A stretch of 64,000 nt of DNA from Nocardia sp. BSTN01. Its GTDB lineage: Bacteria > Actinomycetota > Actinomycetes > Mycobacteriales > Mycobacteriaceae. The DNA lies in assembly GCF_015354405.1 (NCBI RefSeq), contig NZ_JADKYP010000002.1, positions 1 to 64,000 on the forward strand. Direction: 5' to 3'. The position numbers were made by a program, and so were the translations under genes. Below are positions 53,590-62,641 of this stretch, one piece after another. Every line of letters begins with the position of its first letter. Within the stretch, counting starts at the first letter, position 1. The notes below the pieces were generated by a model, which worked only from the letters and a program-made list of their open reading frames with translations, had not been told where the DNA came from and ran no database searches.

Positions 53590-55044
53590 ATGGACCCGCA
53601 GCGACCCCGTTTCGATCCGAGGGATCTCTACGGATCGGTGATCGCCGCCCCATTGCTCGCGGACATGCGCGAGCAGCCCGCGTCCACCCTTCACCGGGTG
53701 GTGATCGACCTGCATTACGGTTACCCGGCGGGGCGGCCGGCCGCGGCGCGGGCTGTGCGCGGCTACATCGGGCGCGCCACCGACACGTCCGACGACCAGT
53801 CGGGAGTGGATGACGGGCTCGCCCAGTACGTGCTCGCCCGCCTGTCCGCGGACGCCATCCGCGAGGTGGTACGCCTCGACCGCGCGGCTGCGGATGCCGG
53901 GACCGGGCGTGCCATCTATCGAATCTGGCCGGATTTCGGAATCGGCCCGCTGATGAACCGATCAGCGGCCACGGTCAAGGCCGACGCCGCCCATGCGTCG
54001 TTCACCGCGCGCGGGGCCGACATCGTGTGGGCGGTGATCGACTCCGGAATCGACGGCCGTCATGGGCATTTCCGGACGCACGGAACGCTCGAGGTGTCTC
54101 CGCCGGTGCGGCACCTGGATTGCACCGGAGGCAATTCGCCCCTGACCGACGAGTTCGGGCACGGGACACACGTCGCGGGCATCATCGCCGGCGAGGGCAT
54201 CGGAACCACCGCACAACCGCTGAAGGCGGTACGCGCCGAGATCGACGGCAACGATGACGTGCACTACCGCGCCGAACCGGTCACCCGCATGTCCGCGATG
54301 GCGCCCCTGTGCCGCCTGGTCAGCTACAAGGTCCTCGACAGCGACGGCGACGGTCAGACCAGCTCGATCATGGCCGCCCTCAAGGATATTCAGGAAATCA
54401 ACAACCACGGCCGCGACATCAAGATCCACGGCGTGAACTTGTCGGTCGGCTACCCGTTCGACCCGAAATGGTTCGCCTGCGGCGAAAGTCCGGTGTGCCA
54501 GGAGGTGACGCGGCTCGTCCAGTCGGGAGTGGTGGTCGTCGTCGCGGCCGGAAATACCGGATACGGATACAACCTCGACTTCGTGAAGGGAAATGTCGCC
54601 GCGGGACTGGACCTGACGATCAACGACCCCGGCAACGCGGAGATGGCGATCACCGTCGGTTCCACCCACCGCGATATGCCACATCGTTACGGGATCTCGT
54701 ACTTCTCCTCGAAGGGGCCGACCGGCGACGGGCGCGCCAAACCCGACCTCGTCGCACCGGGCGAGCGGATCCTCTCGTGCGCGACCGGCCGGGCGCTTGC
54801 CGACATCGAGGCCAAGGGCGATGTCACCGGACCTGTCGACTACGTCGAGGACAGCGGAACGAGCATGGCCGCGGCCCACGTCTCCGGGGTCGTCGCCGCA
54901 TTCCTGTCGGTGCGGCGGGAATACATCGGAGAACCGGGGGCGATGAAAACCATCTTCACCGGCACCGCCACCGATCTGGGCCGGATGACGAACTTCCAGG
55001 GACACGGCCTGATCGATCTGATGCGGGCCATCCAATCCGTGTAG
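53590..55044 (+). CDS. Subtilisin-like (S8) serine peptidase without signal peptide
   Basis: 484 residues from ATG 53590 (GAGGAGG nine bases upstream; GTG 53584 is possible). Catalytic residues are in place: Asp151 in AVIDSGID, His191 in GHGTHVAG, oxyanion Asn322 in VAAGNTG and Ser425 in SGTSMAAAH. Residues 30-120 (VVIDLHYGYPAG to YRIWPDFGIG) form a propeptide-like N-domain. No leader peptide, which is rare for subtilases and suggests intracellular action or release by an unusual route. The alpha/beta hydrolase gene follows after 52 bases. Confidence 0.9.
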   Translation: MDPQRPRFDPRDLYGSVIAAPLLADMREQPASTLHRVVIDLHYGYPAGRPAAARAVRGYIGRATDTSDDQSGVDDGLAQYVLARLSADAIREVVRLDRAAADAGTGRAIYRIWPDFGIGPLMNRSAATVKADAAHASFTARGADIVWAVIDSGIDGRHGHFRTHGTLEVSPPVRHLDCTGGNSPLTDEFGHGTHVAGIIAGEGIGTTAQPLKAVRAEIDGNDDVHYRAEPVTRMSAMAPLCRLVSYKVLDSDGDGQTSSIMAALKDIQEINNHGRDIKIHGVNLSVGYPFDPKWFACGESPVCQEVTRLVQSGVVVVVAAGNTGYGYNLDFVKGNVAAGLDLTINDPGNAEMAITVGSTHRDMPHRYGISYFSSKGPTGDGRAKPDLVAPGERILSCATGRALADIEAKGDVTGPVDYVEDSGTSMAAAHVSGVVAAFLSVRREYIGEPGAMKTIFTGTATDLGRMTNFQGHGLIDLMRAIQSV

Positions 55045-55096
55045 CGGCGAGCGGCGCCGACCGCCTTCGACCGCCAGAGCAGAAGGGGCCACGACG

Positions 55097-56422
55097 ATGA
55101 ACGACCTATCCGGCTTTCCGAGTGCGGAAGTGCAGTTCGACCGCGATGCCGGAGTGGTCGGCAGCACCGACAACCTGCTCGGCCTCGCCACCGACCCGGC
55201 GGTGACCGACCTGATGGTCGTCAGCCACGGGTGGAACAACGACATGAGCGAGGCGCGACAGCTCTACAGCAGACTCGCCGCGTCGTTGCGCACCGTCCTC
55301 GACTCCGGCGCCGTCGCCGGACTCGCGGACCGTTCGATCGGGATCGCGGGGGTGCTCTGGCCGTCGAAGAAGTTCGCCGAGACCGACCTCGTCCCCGGTG
55401 GAGCCGCCGCGGCCGCCTCCCCGATCGATGGCGGACGTCTGCTCGCCCAGATCGAGGATCTGCGGGATCTGTTCCCCGACGCCGCGGCGCAGCAGACTCT
55501 CGACGCCGTCTCCGCACTCGTTCCCACCTTGCAGGACAAGAGCAGCGCCCGTACGGCCTTTGCCGATCACCTGCGGTCACTGCTCGACCGGGCCGCCGCC
55601 GATCCCGAGGACGCCTCCACCGATCTGTTCACTCAGCCGGGCGGCATCATCATGGATCGGCTGGCGGTCCCGGTGTCCCTGGCACCGCCGCGGCAGGTGA
55701 CCGGTGGGGCCGCCGCGCTGGGCCCGGCCGCCGACGCGCGTCGTGGCACAGTCGGCGGCGCCGCCGGTCTCGGCAGCCTGCTCGGCGGGGTCATGGGAGC
55801 GGCTCGCAATCTGCTGAACTTCACCACCTACTACGAGATGAAGACCCGATCGGGCCGCATCGGCGAACACGGTCTCGCCCCGGTGATCGCCCACGCCCAC
55901 AAGACACGTCCCGAACTACGTGTGCACCTGGTGGGCCACAGCTTCGGTGGCCGCTTGGTCTCCGCCACCGCCAAGGCGCTGCCCGACGAGGACACCTTGT
56001 CGACGCTGACCCTGCTCCAGGCGGCGTTCTCGCACTACGGATTCGCCGAGAACTGGACACCCGGGCAATCCGGATTCTTCCGGAATGTCGTCAGCGACAA
56101 GAAGGTCACCGGTCCGGTCCTGATCACCGACACCGCCAACGACCGGGCCGTCGGCATTGCCTACGCCATCGCCTCACGGATCGCCGGTCAGGTCGCGGCC
56201 GCGGTCGGCGACGCCGACGACATCTACGGCGGCCTCGGCCGAAACGGTGCCCAGAAGACCCCGGAGGCGATTTCCGCACAGCTCCTGGACACGGGAGGCC
56301 GGTACGCCTGGAACGCCCGTGCCCTGCACAATCTGCTCGCCGACCGCTTCATCACCAGCCACTCCGACGTCACCGGCCTTCAGGTCGCCTACGCACTACT
56401 GTCCGCCCTCTCAACCACGTGA
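55097..56422 (+). CDS. Alpha/beta hydrolase (lipase/esterase-like)
   Basis: 441 residues. MVVSHGWNND near residue 40 gives the oxyanion strand and HLVGHSFGGRLVSA the nucleophile Ser282; candidates for the acid and histidine are ITDTANDRAVG and FITSHSDV. Between them is a long helical, Ala-rich insert (residues 110-250) with a Gly-rich hydrophobic segment (LGSLLGGVMGAA), a possible lid or membrane contact. No signal peptide. It is the second gene of the subtilase operon and probably acts on a lipid or ester; the substrate is unknown. Confidence 0.78.
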   Translation: MNDLSGFPSAEVQFDRDAGVVGSTDNLLGLATDPAVTDLMVVSHGWNNDMSEARQLYSRLAASLRTVLDSGAVAGLADRSIGIAGVLWPSKKFAETDLVPGGAAAAASPIDGGRLLAQIEDLRDLFPDAAAQQTLDAVSALVPTLQDKSSARTAFADHLRSLLDRAAADPEDASTDLFTQPGGIIMDRLAVPVSLAPPRQVTGGAAALGPAADARRGTVGGAAGLGSLLGGVMGAARNLLNFTTYYEMKTRSGRIGEHGLAPVIAHAHKTRPELRVHLVGHSFGGRLVSATAKALPDEDTLSTLTLLQAAFSHYGFAENWTPGQSGFFRNVVSDKKVTGPVLITDTANDRAVGIAYAIASRIAGQVAAAVGDADDIYGGLGRNGAQKTPEAISAQLLDTGGRYAWNARALHNLLADRFITSHSDVTGLQVAYALLSALSTT

Positions 56423-56491
56423 GTGGCGAACGTACAGCGCGGGTGGGGCCGAGGACGGCCGGACTGTGGCCGAATCGCACGTGAAACTCGC

Positions 56492-58207
56492 CTATCGCGT
56501 CGGCTCGGTGCCGTCGGAGTGTTCGTCCACATCGGGGAGGTCCGCGACCGCCGCCGTCACGGTCGGATACAGCCCGACCGGTGTCGCCTGCGCTTGCGCG
56601 GTGCCGAGCGTGTCACCGAACTGGCCGATCGAGCGGGCGATGCGGAAGTCGATGTGGCGCCGGCCCAGATCGTCGCGCAGGTCCGCCAGCATCGCCGCGG
56701 CGGTGACGTCGATACTCGGCGAGGTCTCGGCGTCGAGCACGACCAGCCGGGTCCGGTCGGTGCACAATTGCTCGATCCGTCCGCGCACATAGTCGGCGTT
56801 GGCGAAGAACAGGCCCGACTCGACCCGCACCACCACGAGGTCGGGGCGCTGGGTCAATTCCGGATGCCGGTCCGCGTCCAGCCACAGCGTGCCCGACCGC
56901 ACCACGGGCGCCACATGCGGACGGGACGTGCGATACACCAGCAGCAGCATGGAGATGCCGATGCCGATCAGCAGGCCCGGCAGCGTATCGAACAGCAGGA
57001 CGCCGATCATCGCCGCGACGGCTGCGGCGAAGTCGGCGCGGGCGGCCTTACCGTAGATTCCGCCGAGTCGCTGCGTCCACACCCGATACAGCCGGCGCAG
57101 CGCCGCGAAGTCGACCAGCTCGATCACCGCCGCGATCACCACACCCGCCAGCGTCGCCTCGGGCAGGTTCTCGAACAGACCGGTGAGGAAAAGAAGGGTC
57201 AGCACGGTCAGCGCCGCCACCACCAGCCCACTGCCCTGTGATTTGGCCCCCGCCGAGCCGTTGACGGCGGTTTTGGACAGGCTGCCGTTCACGACCATGC
57301 CCGACGCCAGCCCGGCGCCCAGATTCGCCGCGCCCAGTCCGAGCAGTTCGCGGTTGACGTCGATCTGGTAACCCGCTTGGGCCGCATAGGTTTTCGCCGC
57401 GCCGAGGCCCTCGGCGAAGCCGATCAGCAGCACGCCGACCGCGGGCCCCAGCAGATCGATGTAGTCGCTGACATCGAGTCCGTCCGGAAGCCCCAGCGCC
57501 GGCAGGCCCGAGTCGATGTGGCCGACGATGGCCACGCCACGCTCGTCCAGATCGAGCACGGCGACCGCGCCGATCCCGACCAGCACGGCGAGCAGCGAAC
57601 CGGGTACCAGCGGCAGCCAGCGCTTCACAACCAGCACGATCGCCAGGCTCACGACACCGACCACCACGGTCCGCCATTGCGCATCGCCGAGATGACGCAG
57701 CACATCCCAGGCCTGTTCGAAGAAATTGCCCTCATGTTTAGGGATGCCGAGCAGTTTCGGTACCTGGCCGATGATGATCGTCAACGCCAGCCCGATGATG
57801 AAACCCTTCAGCACCGGTTCGGAGATGAACGCCGCGACGAAGCCGAGCCGGATCGCGCCCGCGATCAGGCCCACGATTCCGGTGGCGATGGCGAGCCCCG
57901 CCGACAACGCGATATAGCGGCCGCCGTCGGCACCCGCCATCGGCGTCACGATCGCCGCCGACAATGCCGCGGTCGCCGACATGGGCCCGACCACCAGATG
58001 GCGGGAGCTGCCCGCCAGCGCGTACAGCACCAGCGACGGCACGGCGGCGTAGAGACCCACCACCGGCGGCACACCCGCGATCGACGCGTAGGCGAGTGCT
58101 TCCGGCACCAGAACCGCCCATACCGTGAGGCCGGCGACGACATCGGCACGCAACCATTGCGGGCGATATCCCGCCAAGGACTCGAATATCACCCAGCGTG
58201 CCGCCAC
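56492..58207 (-). CDS. SulP-family anion transporter with STAS domain
   Basis: 571 residues from GTG 58207 (GGTGGAGG upstream); the frame reaches 58246. About eleven to fourteen helices carry SulP marks: GLTVWAVLVPEALAYASIAG, VVGPMSATAALSA, and VNRELLGLGAANLGAGLASG. The last 110 residues are a STAS domain (VVVRVESGLFFANADYVRG to IDVTAAAML). It imports sulfate, bicarbonate or a similar anion. It converges on the hydrolase operon and has no evident link to it. Confidence 0.9.
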   Translation of the reverse strand: MAARWVIFESLAGYRPQWLRADVVAGLTVWAVLVPEALAYASIAGVPPVVGLYAAVPSLVLYALAGSSRHLVVGPMSATAALSAAIVTPMAGADGGRYIALSAGLAIATGIVGLIAGAIRLGFVAAFISEPVLKGFIIGLALTIIIGQVPKLLGIPKHEGNFFEQAWDVLRHLGDAQWRTVVVGVVSLAIVLVVKRWLPLVPGSLLAVLVGIGAVAVLDLDERGVAIVGHIDSGLPALGLPDGLDVSDYIDLLGPAVGVLLIGFAEGLGAAKTYAAQAGYQIDVNRELLGLGAANLGAGLASGMVVNGSLSKTAVNGSAGAKSQGSGLVVAALTVLTLLFLTGLFENLPEATLAGVVIAAVIELVDFAALRRLYRVWTQRLGGIYGKAARADFAAAVAAMIGVLLFDTLPGLLIGIGISMLLLVYRTSRPHVAPVVRSGTLWLDADRHPELTQRPDLVVVRVESGLFFANADYVRGRIEQLCTDRTRLVVLDAETSPSIDVTAAAMLADLRDDLGRRHIDFRIARSIGQFGDTLGTAQAQATPVGLYPTVTAAVADLPDVDEHSDGTEPTR

Positions 58208-58332
58208 CTGTCCTCCACCCGTCCACCGGACCGGTCTCCCGATCACAGACCGTCGTTGCCACTCGGCAGCGACGCTAACGACGGTGGCGGCGGGCGCGCG
58301 TCACACGTGGCGGGTGAATTCGCGGTCGGCGC

Positions 58333-59145
58333 TCACACCTTCCTGCCGACCGCGCCGTACAGCGAGACCTTCTTGTCGTGGTCGGCGGGATGTTCGATGC
58401 CCTCCTGCCGCCACCGGTGAATCACCTCGACACCCGGCTCGACGAGTTCGAGGCCGTCGAAGAAGCGGGCGACCTCGTCGCGGCTGCGCGGGCGCACCGG
58501 AATGCCCTGATCCGAATACACCTGCAGCAGGCGGCCCATCCCGTCGGGATCGTTGGCGCCGTTGTCGAAATCCGTGGTGACATGGCTCATCGCGAGATAC
58601 GAGCCGGGGGCCAGCGCGTCCATCAGCGTGTTCACCATGGCGTAGACGTCGCCTGGGACGAAGTGGACCACCGCCATGAGCGAAATCGCCACCGGCTGTG
58701 ACAGATCCAGGGTGTCGCGGAGTTCGCGGGAGCCGAGGATCGCCTCGGGGTTCGCGGCGTCGGCCTGCACATAGGTGGTGCGGCCTTCGGGCGCGCTCAC
58801 CAGCAGGGCCCGCGCGTGCGCGAGCACGATCGGATCGTTGTCGACGTACACCACCCGCGATTCGCACGCCTGTTCCTGCGCGACCTGGTGCAGATTGGGT
58901 TCGGTCGGGATCCCGGTGCCGATGTCGAGGAACTGGCGCACGCCCTGCTCGGCGAGATAACGCGTCGCGGTGCGCATGAATTCGCGGTTGGTGCGTGCGG
59001 TCAGGCGGACCGCCGGGAAGTTCGCGAGAGCGGTCTCGGCGGCACGGCGGTCGGCCTCGTAGTGGTCCTTGCCGCCGAGAAAGTAGTCGTACATACGGGC
59101 GGGGTGTGCCACATCGGTGCGGAGGTCGACCGGATGATCGGACAC
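58333..59145 (-). CDS. SAM-dependent methyltransferase, DUF574 (PF04672) family
   Basis: 270 residues from GTG 59145 (GAGGAG upstream). The family start PARMYDYFLGGKDHYEADR is present; the SAM site is FLDIGTGIPTEPN, then VVYVDNDPIVLAHARALL. Such methyltransferases are very abundant in actinobacteria, often in many copies, with mostly unknown targets. It may be co-transcribed with the genes around 59236-60834. Confidence 0.9.
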   Translation of the reverse strand: MSDHPVDLRTDVAHPARMYDYFLGGKDHYEADRRAAETALANFPAVRLTARTNREFMRTATRYLAEQGVRQFLDIGTGIPTEPNLHQVAQEQACESRVVYVDNDPIVLAHARALLVSAPEGRTTYVQADAANPEAILGSRELRDTLDLSQPVAISLMAVVHFVPGDVYAMVNTLMDALAPGSYLAMSHVTTDFDNGANDPDGMGRLLQVYSDQGIPVRPRSRDEVARFFDGLELVEPGVEVIHRWRQEGIEHPADHDKKVSLYGAVGRKV

Positions 59146-59235
59146 GGGAAGGCTCCTCGCGGGGTCGGAAACGTATCGCCGATATATAGCGCATACGGGC
59201 CAATTCGGCAGCGGGACGGCGTAATTCGTGCGCGA

Positions 59236-59520
59236 TCAGGCCGGAGCGGAGTCGTCGGGCGGGAGCCGGGGCGACCGCGCATCCGGCCCGGCGTCGTGCG
59301 CCGGGCCGATGCGCGGGTCGGCGAAGATCTCGGCGGTATCCGAGACCGCCGCCGCTCGCGTCGCGGCCGCATCGCTCACCCGCAGCGCGTACAGGTGCTG
59401 CTCCGGGTCCACCGCGACGAGGCCGTAGTCGAGGTCGACCTCGGCCTCGGTGAGGTGCAGTTCGCGCAGCGCCGCCGCCAAGGTGGGGTCGTTGGCGAGC
59501 CGGACGGTGAGCAGCGGCAT
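59236..59520 (-). CDS. Small protein resembling the propeptide region of the adjacent subtilase
   Basis: 94 residues from ATG 59520, nine bases after the subtilase stop, so translationally linked. Residues 29-71 (DLDYGLVAVDPEQ, then LYALRVSDAAATR and AEIFADPRI) parallel residues 37-94 of the subtilase N-domain (DLDHDFAPLSV, then GVAGVFADPRI). Stand-alone propeptide-like proteins can bind and inhibit subtilases. The C-terminal 25 residues are Pro/Asp-rich. I infer a cognate inhibitor or folding helper; this is not shown. Confidence 0.62.
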   Translation of the reverse strand: MPLLTVRLANDPTLAAALRELHLTEAEVDLDYGLVAVDPEQHLYALRVSDAAATRAAAVSDTAEIFADPRIGPAHDAGPDARSPRLPPDDSAPA

Positions 59521-59529
59521 GGTTCCACG

Positions 59530-60834
59530 CTACGCGCGGATCTCGGTGTTCTTCAGCTCCGCCAGCAGGGCGGCGGCGTCGACCACACCGAATCCGTAGT
59601 CGTAGTCGAATCCGCCGGGCTGCGCGGTCGCGGTGCGCCGCAACAGATCTCGCAGCTGCGCCGGGGCCAGCTTGCTCGCCGGGTAGACGGTCCGGATCGC
59701 CGCGACCAGTCCCGCGGCGACCGGGCAGGCGGCCGACGTGCCGGTATCGGGTTCCTTCGCGCCGAACACCGTGGACCCGAGGAAGTGGGTGTAGCTGCAG
59801 ATGTCGGGTTTGCGATCGGACAGCCGGCCCGGCCCCTGCGAGGAGTAGCCGACGCGCTGCCCCTTGGTGTCCGCGCCGCCGATGCTCAGCACACTCGGAT
59901 GCGAATTCGCGCCGCCTATCGGCCGATCCTGGTAGGCGCACCGCCCATCCGGGCAGTCGCGGCCGCAGTTGCCCGCGGCGAACAGGATGTCGGCCCCGGC
60001 CGATTCGAGCGAGCCGACGATCACATTGAACGGGTGGGACGGATTGTCGGAGTAGTTGCCGGGCTGCCCCACCGGGAAGTCCCAGTCCGGGGAGAACGCG
60101 CCCCAGCTGTTGCTGATCACCAGCGTGCGGGTGGCCTCCGGCTGATCGGTGAGCACGGTGCGCAGATGGGCGTAGGCGGCCAGCGCGTCCGAGAGCAGCC
60201 CGTCCATGGTGGAGCCGCCGCGAGTCTTGCTCTGCAACACCGGAATATCGAGCAGGGTGGCGTTCGGCGCGCCGATGAGGGTGTCGAACGCGCACATCGA
60301 TCCGTGGTCGACCGGGAACTGTCCGGCGGTGCCGCTCACTCCCGGCGGATTCCAGCTGCGCGTCGCGTCGACGGTCACCGGCCCGCCCCGCGCCTGCTCG
60401 ACGCGGGCGGCGTTGATCCCGGTGTCGACGATCGCCACCGCGACGGATTTTCCGTCCATTCCCCCGGCGGCCAGATCGCCGGTGTGCAACAGGGTTTGGA
60501 CGTCGTGCCAGGTGCCGACCGCCGGATCGCCGCCGCAGGTGAGGTTCGTCTCGATCCGCGGGTCCGCGAAAACGCCTGCCACGCCGCGGGTTCCGGTCAG
60601 GCGCGCCACCGTGGCGTCGAGGTCGCCGTCGGGGATCTGCCCGCGCACCACCACCGAACCCGCGCCCGCCTGTTCGGCGGCCGCCGTATCGGGGACGGAC
60701 AGCGGTGCGAAGTCGTGGTCGAGGTCGAATTCCGGCAAATCCCCGGCGACATCGGCCGGGGCCACCGCAACGGCCGGATCGGCAACTGCGGCAATCAGTT
60801 CGGCGGAGGGACGGAGTTGGATGAGTGCGCGCAT
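59530..60834 (-). CDS. Second subtilisin-like (S8) peptidase, leaderless
   Basis: 434 residues from ATG 60834; the frame extends to 61050 but that part is Arg/Pro-rich and non-coding in appearance. Catalytic residues: Asp137 in AIVDTGIN, His177 in VDHGSMCAFD, Asn289 in FAAGNCG, Ser367 in DTGTSAACPVAAG. Cysteine pairs around NCGRDCPDGRC may stabilise it or bind metal. The first 100 residues form a propeptide-like domain ending in GVFADPRIETN. No signal peptide. It is followed by a small protein of similar propeptide type. Confidence 0.86.
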   Translation of the reverse strand: MRALIQLRPSAELIAAVADPAVAVAPADVAGDLPEFDLDHDFAPLSVPDTAAAEQAGAGSVVVRGQIPDGDLDATVARLTGTRGVAGVFADPRIETNLTCGGDPAVGTWHDVQTLLHTGDLAAGGMDGKSVAVAIVDTGINAARVEQARGGPVTVDATRSWNPPGVSGTAGQFPVDHGSMCAFDTLIGAPNATLLDIPVLQSKTRGGSTMDGLLSDALAAYAHLRTVLTDQPEATRTLVISNSWGAFSPDWDFPVGQPGNYSDNPSHPFNVIVGSLESAGADILFAAGNCGRDCPDGRCAYQDRPIGGANSHPSVLSIGGADTKGQRVGYSSQGPGRLSDRKPDICSYTHFLGSTVFGAKEPDTGTSAACPVAAGLVAAIRTVYPASKLAPAQLRDLLRRTATAQPGGFDYDYGFGVVDAAALLAELKNTEIRA

Positions 60835-61086
60835 ACCAGCCATCCTGCCGTCAACCGCCGCGAATTTCTCGCCGATTGCCGGAACGGACTGTTCACCGGG
60901 CCGGCGAGCGCCCGAATCCACGTCCACGAGAGCTCGCAAACCCGCCCGCCGCCGGCCACGGCCGAAAACCATCTGCCTCACCCGTCGATGCGGACTCGGT
61001 TCCGGCAGATGATTTCCGGCTGCTTCGACGACCGAAATCGTGGCGTTCAACCCGGCGGATGCGCGAGGCAGGCCGGCGCGGGATCG

Positions 61087-61611
61087 TCAGTTGAAATTGT
61101 TGGAGAAGCCGAAGGCGAAGCTGTGGCCTTTCGCGGTGCAGGTGACCTCGGCACGCATGCTGCCTGCGACGCAGGTGGTCCCCGCGTAGGTGATGCTGCC
61201 GTCCTCGCCGTAGGCCTGGCCAGGGCCGGGGCTGGTGCCGCTGAGTTGGAGGCTGCCGGGTTGCCCGTGCGTGCCGAGCGGGCCGAGGGCCGGGTGGGCG
61301 GGCAGGAACGGTAGATCGATCGAGACGTTGGTCACCGGGATGCCGAACCAGGTGATCGGCGCGCCGATCGAATCGCAGCCGACGTTGCCGTTCGACTCGA
61401 TGGCGCAGTTGGCCATGTTGTTGTAGCTGAAATACACCGTCCCGTTGGTCAGATAGCCCGACGGATCCACCGGAACAGCAGCATTCGCCACGCCGGTACC
61501 GGACGTCGACACCGCAACGGCAGCCACGGCGGTCGCGGCGAGCGCGGCACCGGCGCGGACAAGGCCACCCGGAGACAACCGTCGGCGAGACACTGCCAGC
61601 TCGTCCATCAT
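61087..61611 (-). CDS. Secreted protein of unknown function
   Basis: 174 residues from ATG 61611 (GGAGG six bases upstream). Signal peptide: basic RRRLSPGG, then AGAALAATAVAAVAVSTSG and a likely cut after GVANA. The mature part has cysteines in NCAIES, GCDSIG, TTCVAG and VTCTAKG, suggesting two disulfides, with the closing pattern TYAGTTCVAGSMRAEVTCTA and GHSFAFG seen in many small secreted actinobacterial proteins. No function known. Confidence 0.75.
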   Translation of the reverse strand: MMDELAVSRRRLSPGGLVRAGAALAATAVAAVAVSTSGTGVANAAVPVDPSGYLTNGTVYFSYNNMANCAIESNGNVGCDSIGAPITWFGIPVTNVSIDLPFLPAHPALGPLGTHGQPGSLQLSGTSPGPGQAYGEDGSITYAGTTCVAGSMRAEVTCTAKGHSFAFGFSNNFN

Positions 61612-61816
61612 TTCTTACCTCCCTCAATTCGGCCTGACCAGCGCAGACCGATTGTGCGAGTGAAAAATTCATTGCCGACGTTACGGCGGACACAGTCGGC
61701 CGGGCATACTCTACGCTCGGCCCGGGAAGTCGCCCCGCGAGCACTGGATCGAGCGGGCCGGGCAGCCTGAACGCAAGGTCGACATCCCGGTATTCGTCGC
61801 CCTCGTCCAGGCCGGA

Positions 61817-62053
61817 TCAGCTGCTCGCGTTACCGGCCTGCCACGTGTTCCACGGGACCTCCCAGTCGCCGTAGGTGTCCCACACGGGTAGTGGTTGGCC
61901 GCCCGAATTGGTGATCTCCACGACGTCGCCGACGCCGAAGTGGTCGAAGAACCACTGGGCGTTGTCGGGTGAGAGGTTCACACAGCCGTGCGACACTTTG
62001 CTCGACCCCTGCTGCCCGACCGACCAGGGCGCCGAGTGGACGAATTCGCCGTC
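61817..62053 (-). pseudogene. C-terminal fragment of an L,D-transpeptidase (YkuD domain)
   Basis: The frame reads [18 protein letters not shown], then [34 protein letters not shown], and ends [17 protein letters not shown] before a stop. This is the catalytic core and C-terminus of mycobacterial-type L,D-transpeptidases, with the active cysteine in SHGCVNL. Upstream of 62053 the similarity ends abruptly; no start, signal peptide or Ig-like domains are found. The break is at the region now facing a SnoaL-like gene. Confidence 0.8.
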
Positions 62054-62194
62054 GTTGTGGTTCTCCTCTGCCGTTCGCGGGTGTCGCGATACGTCGTTCG
62101 CACGTTAGCGGTGTCCACCGGCCCGATGACCGGCGAGGTCCCACCCACCGGAAAACGCTGTTCCCGCGCCGGGTTCAGCGGCGAGGATAAGGAG

Positions 62195-62641
62195 GTGGAA
62201 TCGGACCGACTCGCCATCACCACACTCACGGCACGATATGCGCGCGCCGTCGACCGCCGGGACAGTGCGGCGCTCTCCGCGCTGTTCACGCCCGACGCGG
62301 TCCTCGTGCTACCGCCCGTCCTGAACGCGACGGAGACGACCGTCGAGCTGGCGGGCAGGCAGCGCGTGGTCTCGTCGGTGATGGACGCGGTGTCCCGTTT
62401 CGTGCTCACCCGCCACGTCATGGAACAGCATGTGCTCGAGCCGCTTTCACCCGACCACGTCCGGGGTGAGGTCTACTGCACGGCACACCACATCTCACGG
62501 CGTGACGACGGCTACCGAGACCGGCGGGTCGCCCTCCGCTACCAGGACACCTTCGCCCGCACCGGGGAGAACTGGTTGTTTTCGCGGCGGGAACTGGTGG
62601 TCGACTTCATCGAGAACGTCGCGGTTCGCGTGCCGGACTAA
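62195..62641 (+). CDS. SnoaL/NTF2-like protein
   Basis: 148 residues from GTG 62195. The NTF2-like cone fold is suggested by ITTLTARYARAVDRRDSAAL, SALFTPDAVLVLPP, RHVMEQHVLEPLSPDHVRGE and RRELVVDFIENV. The AAGGAGG ribosome site abuts the GTG, so the true start could be slightly different. Such proteins bind or isomerise small hydrophobic molecules. It ends tail to tail with the helicase gene, sharing four bases. Confidence 0.7.
   Translation: MESDRLAITTLTARYARAVDRRDSAALSALFTPDAVLVLPPVLNATETTVELAGRQRVVSSVMDAVSRFVLTRHVMEQHVLEPLSPDHVRGEVYCTAHHISRRDDGYRDRRVALRYQDTFARTGENWLFSRRELVVDFIENVAVRVPD

Noticed and set aside
51501-56422. Prophage
   Set aside because: Only a lysin is phage-like; no capsid, tail, terminase, integrase or repressor genes are seen.
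47603-61611. Integrative island bounded by a direct repeat of the tRNA-Leu 3' end
   Set aside because: I found no second copy of the tRNA 3' sequence by eye and no integrase or transposase gene in the window; the idea remains open but unsupported.
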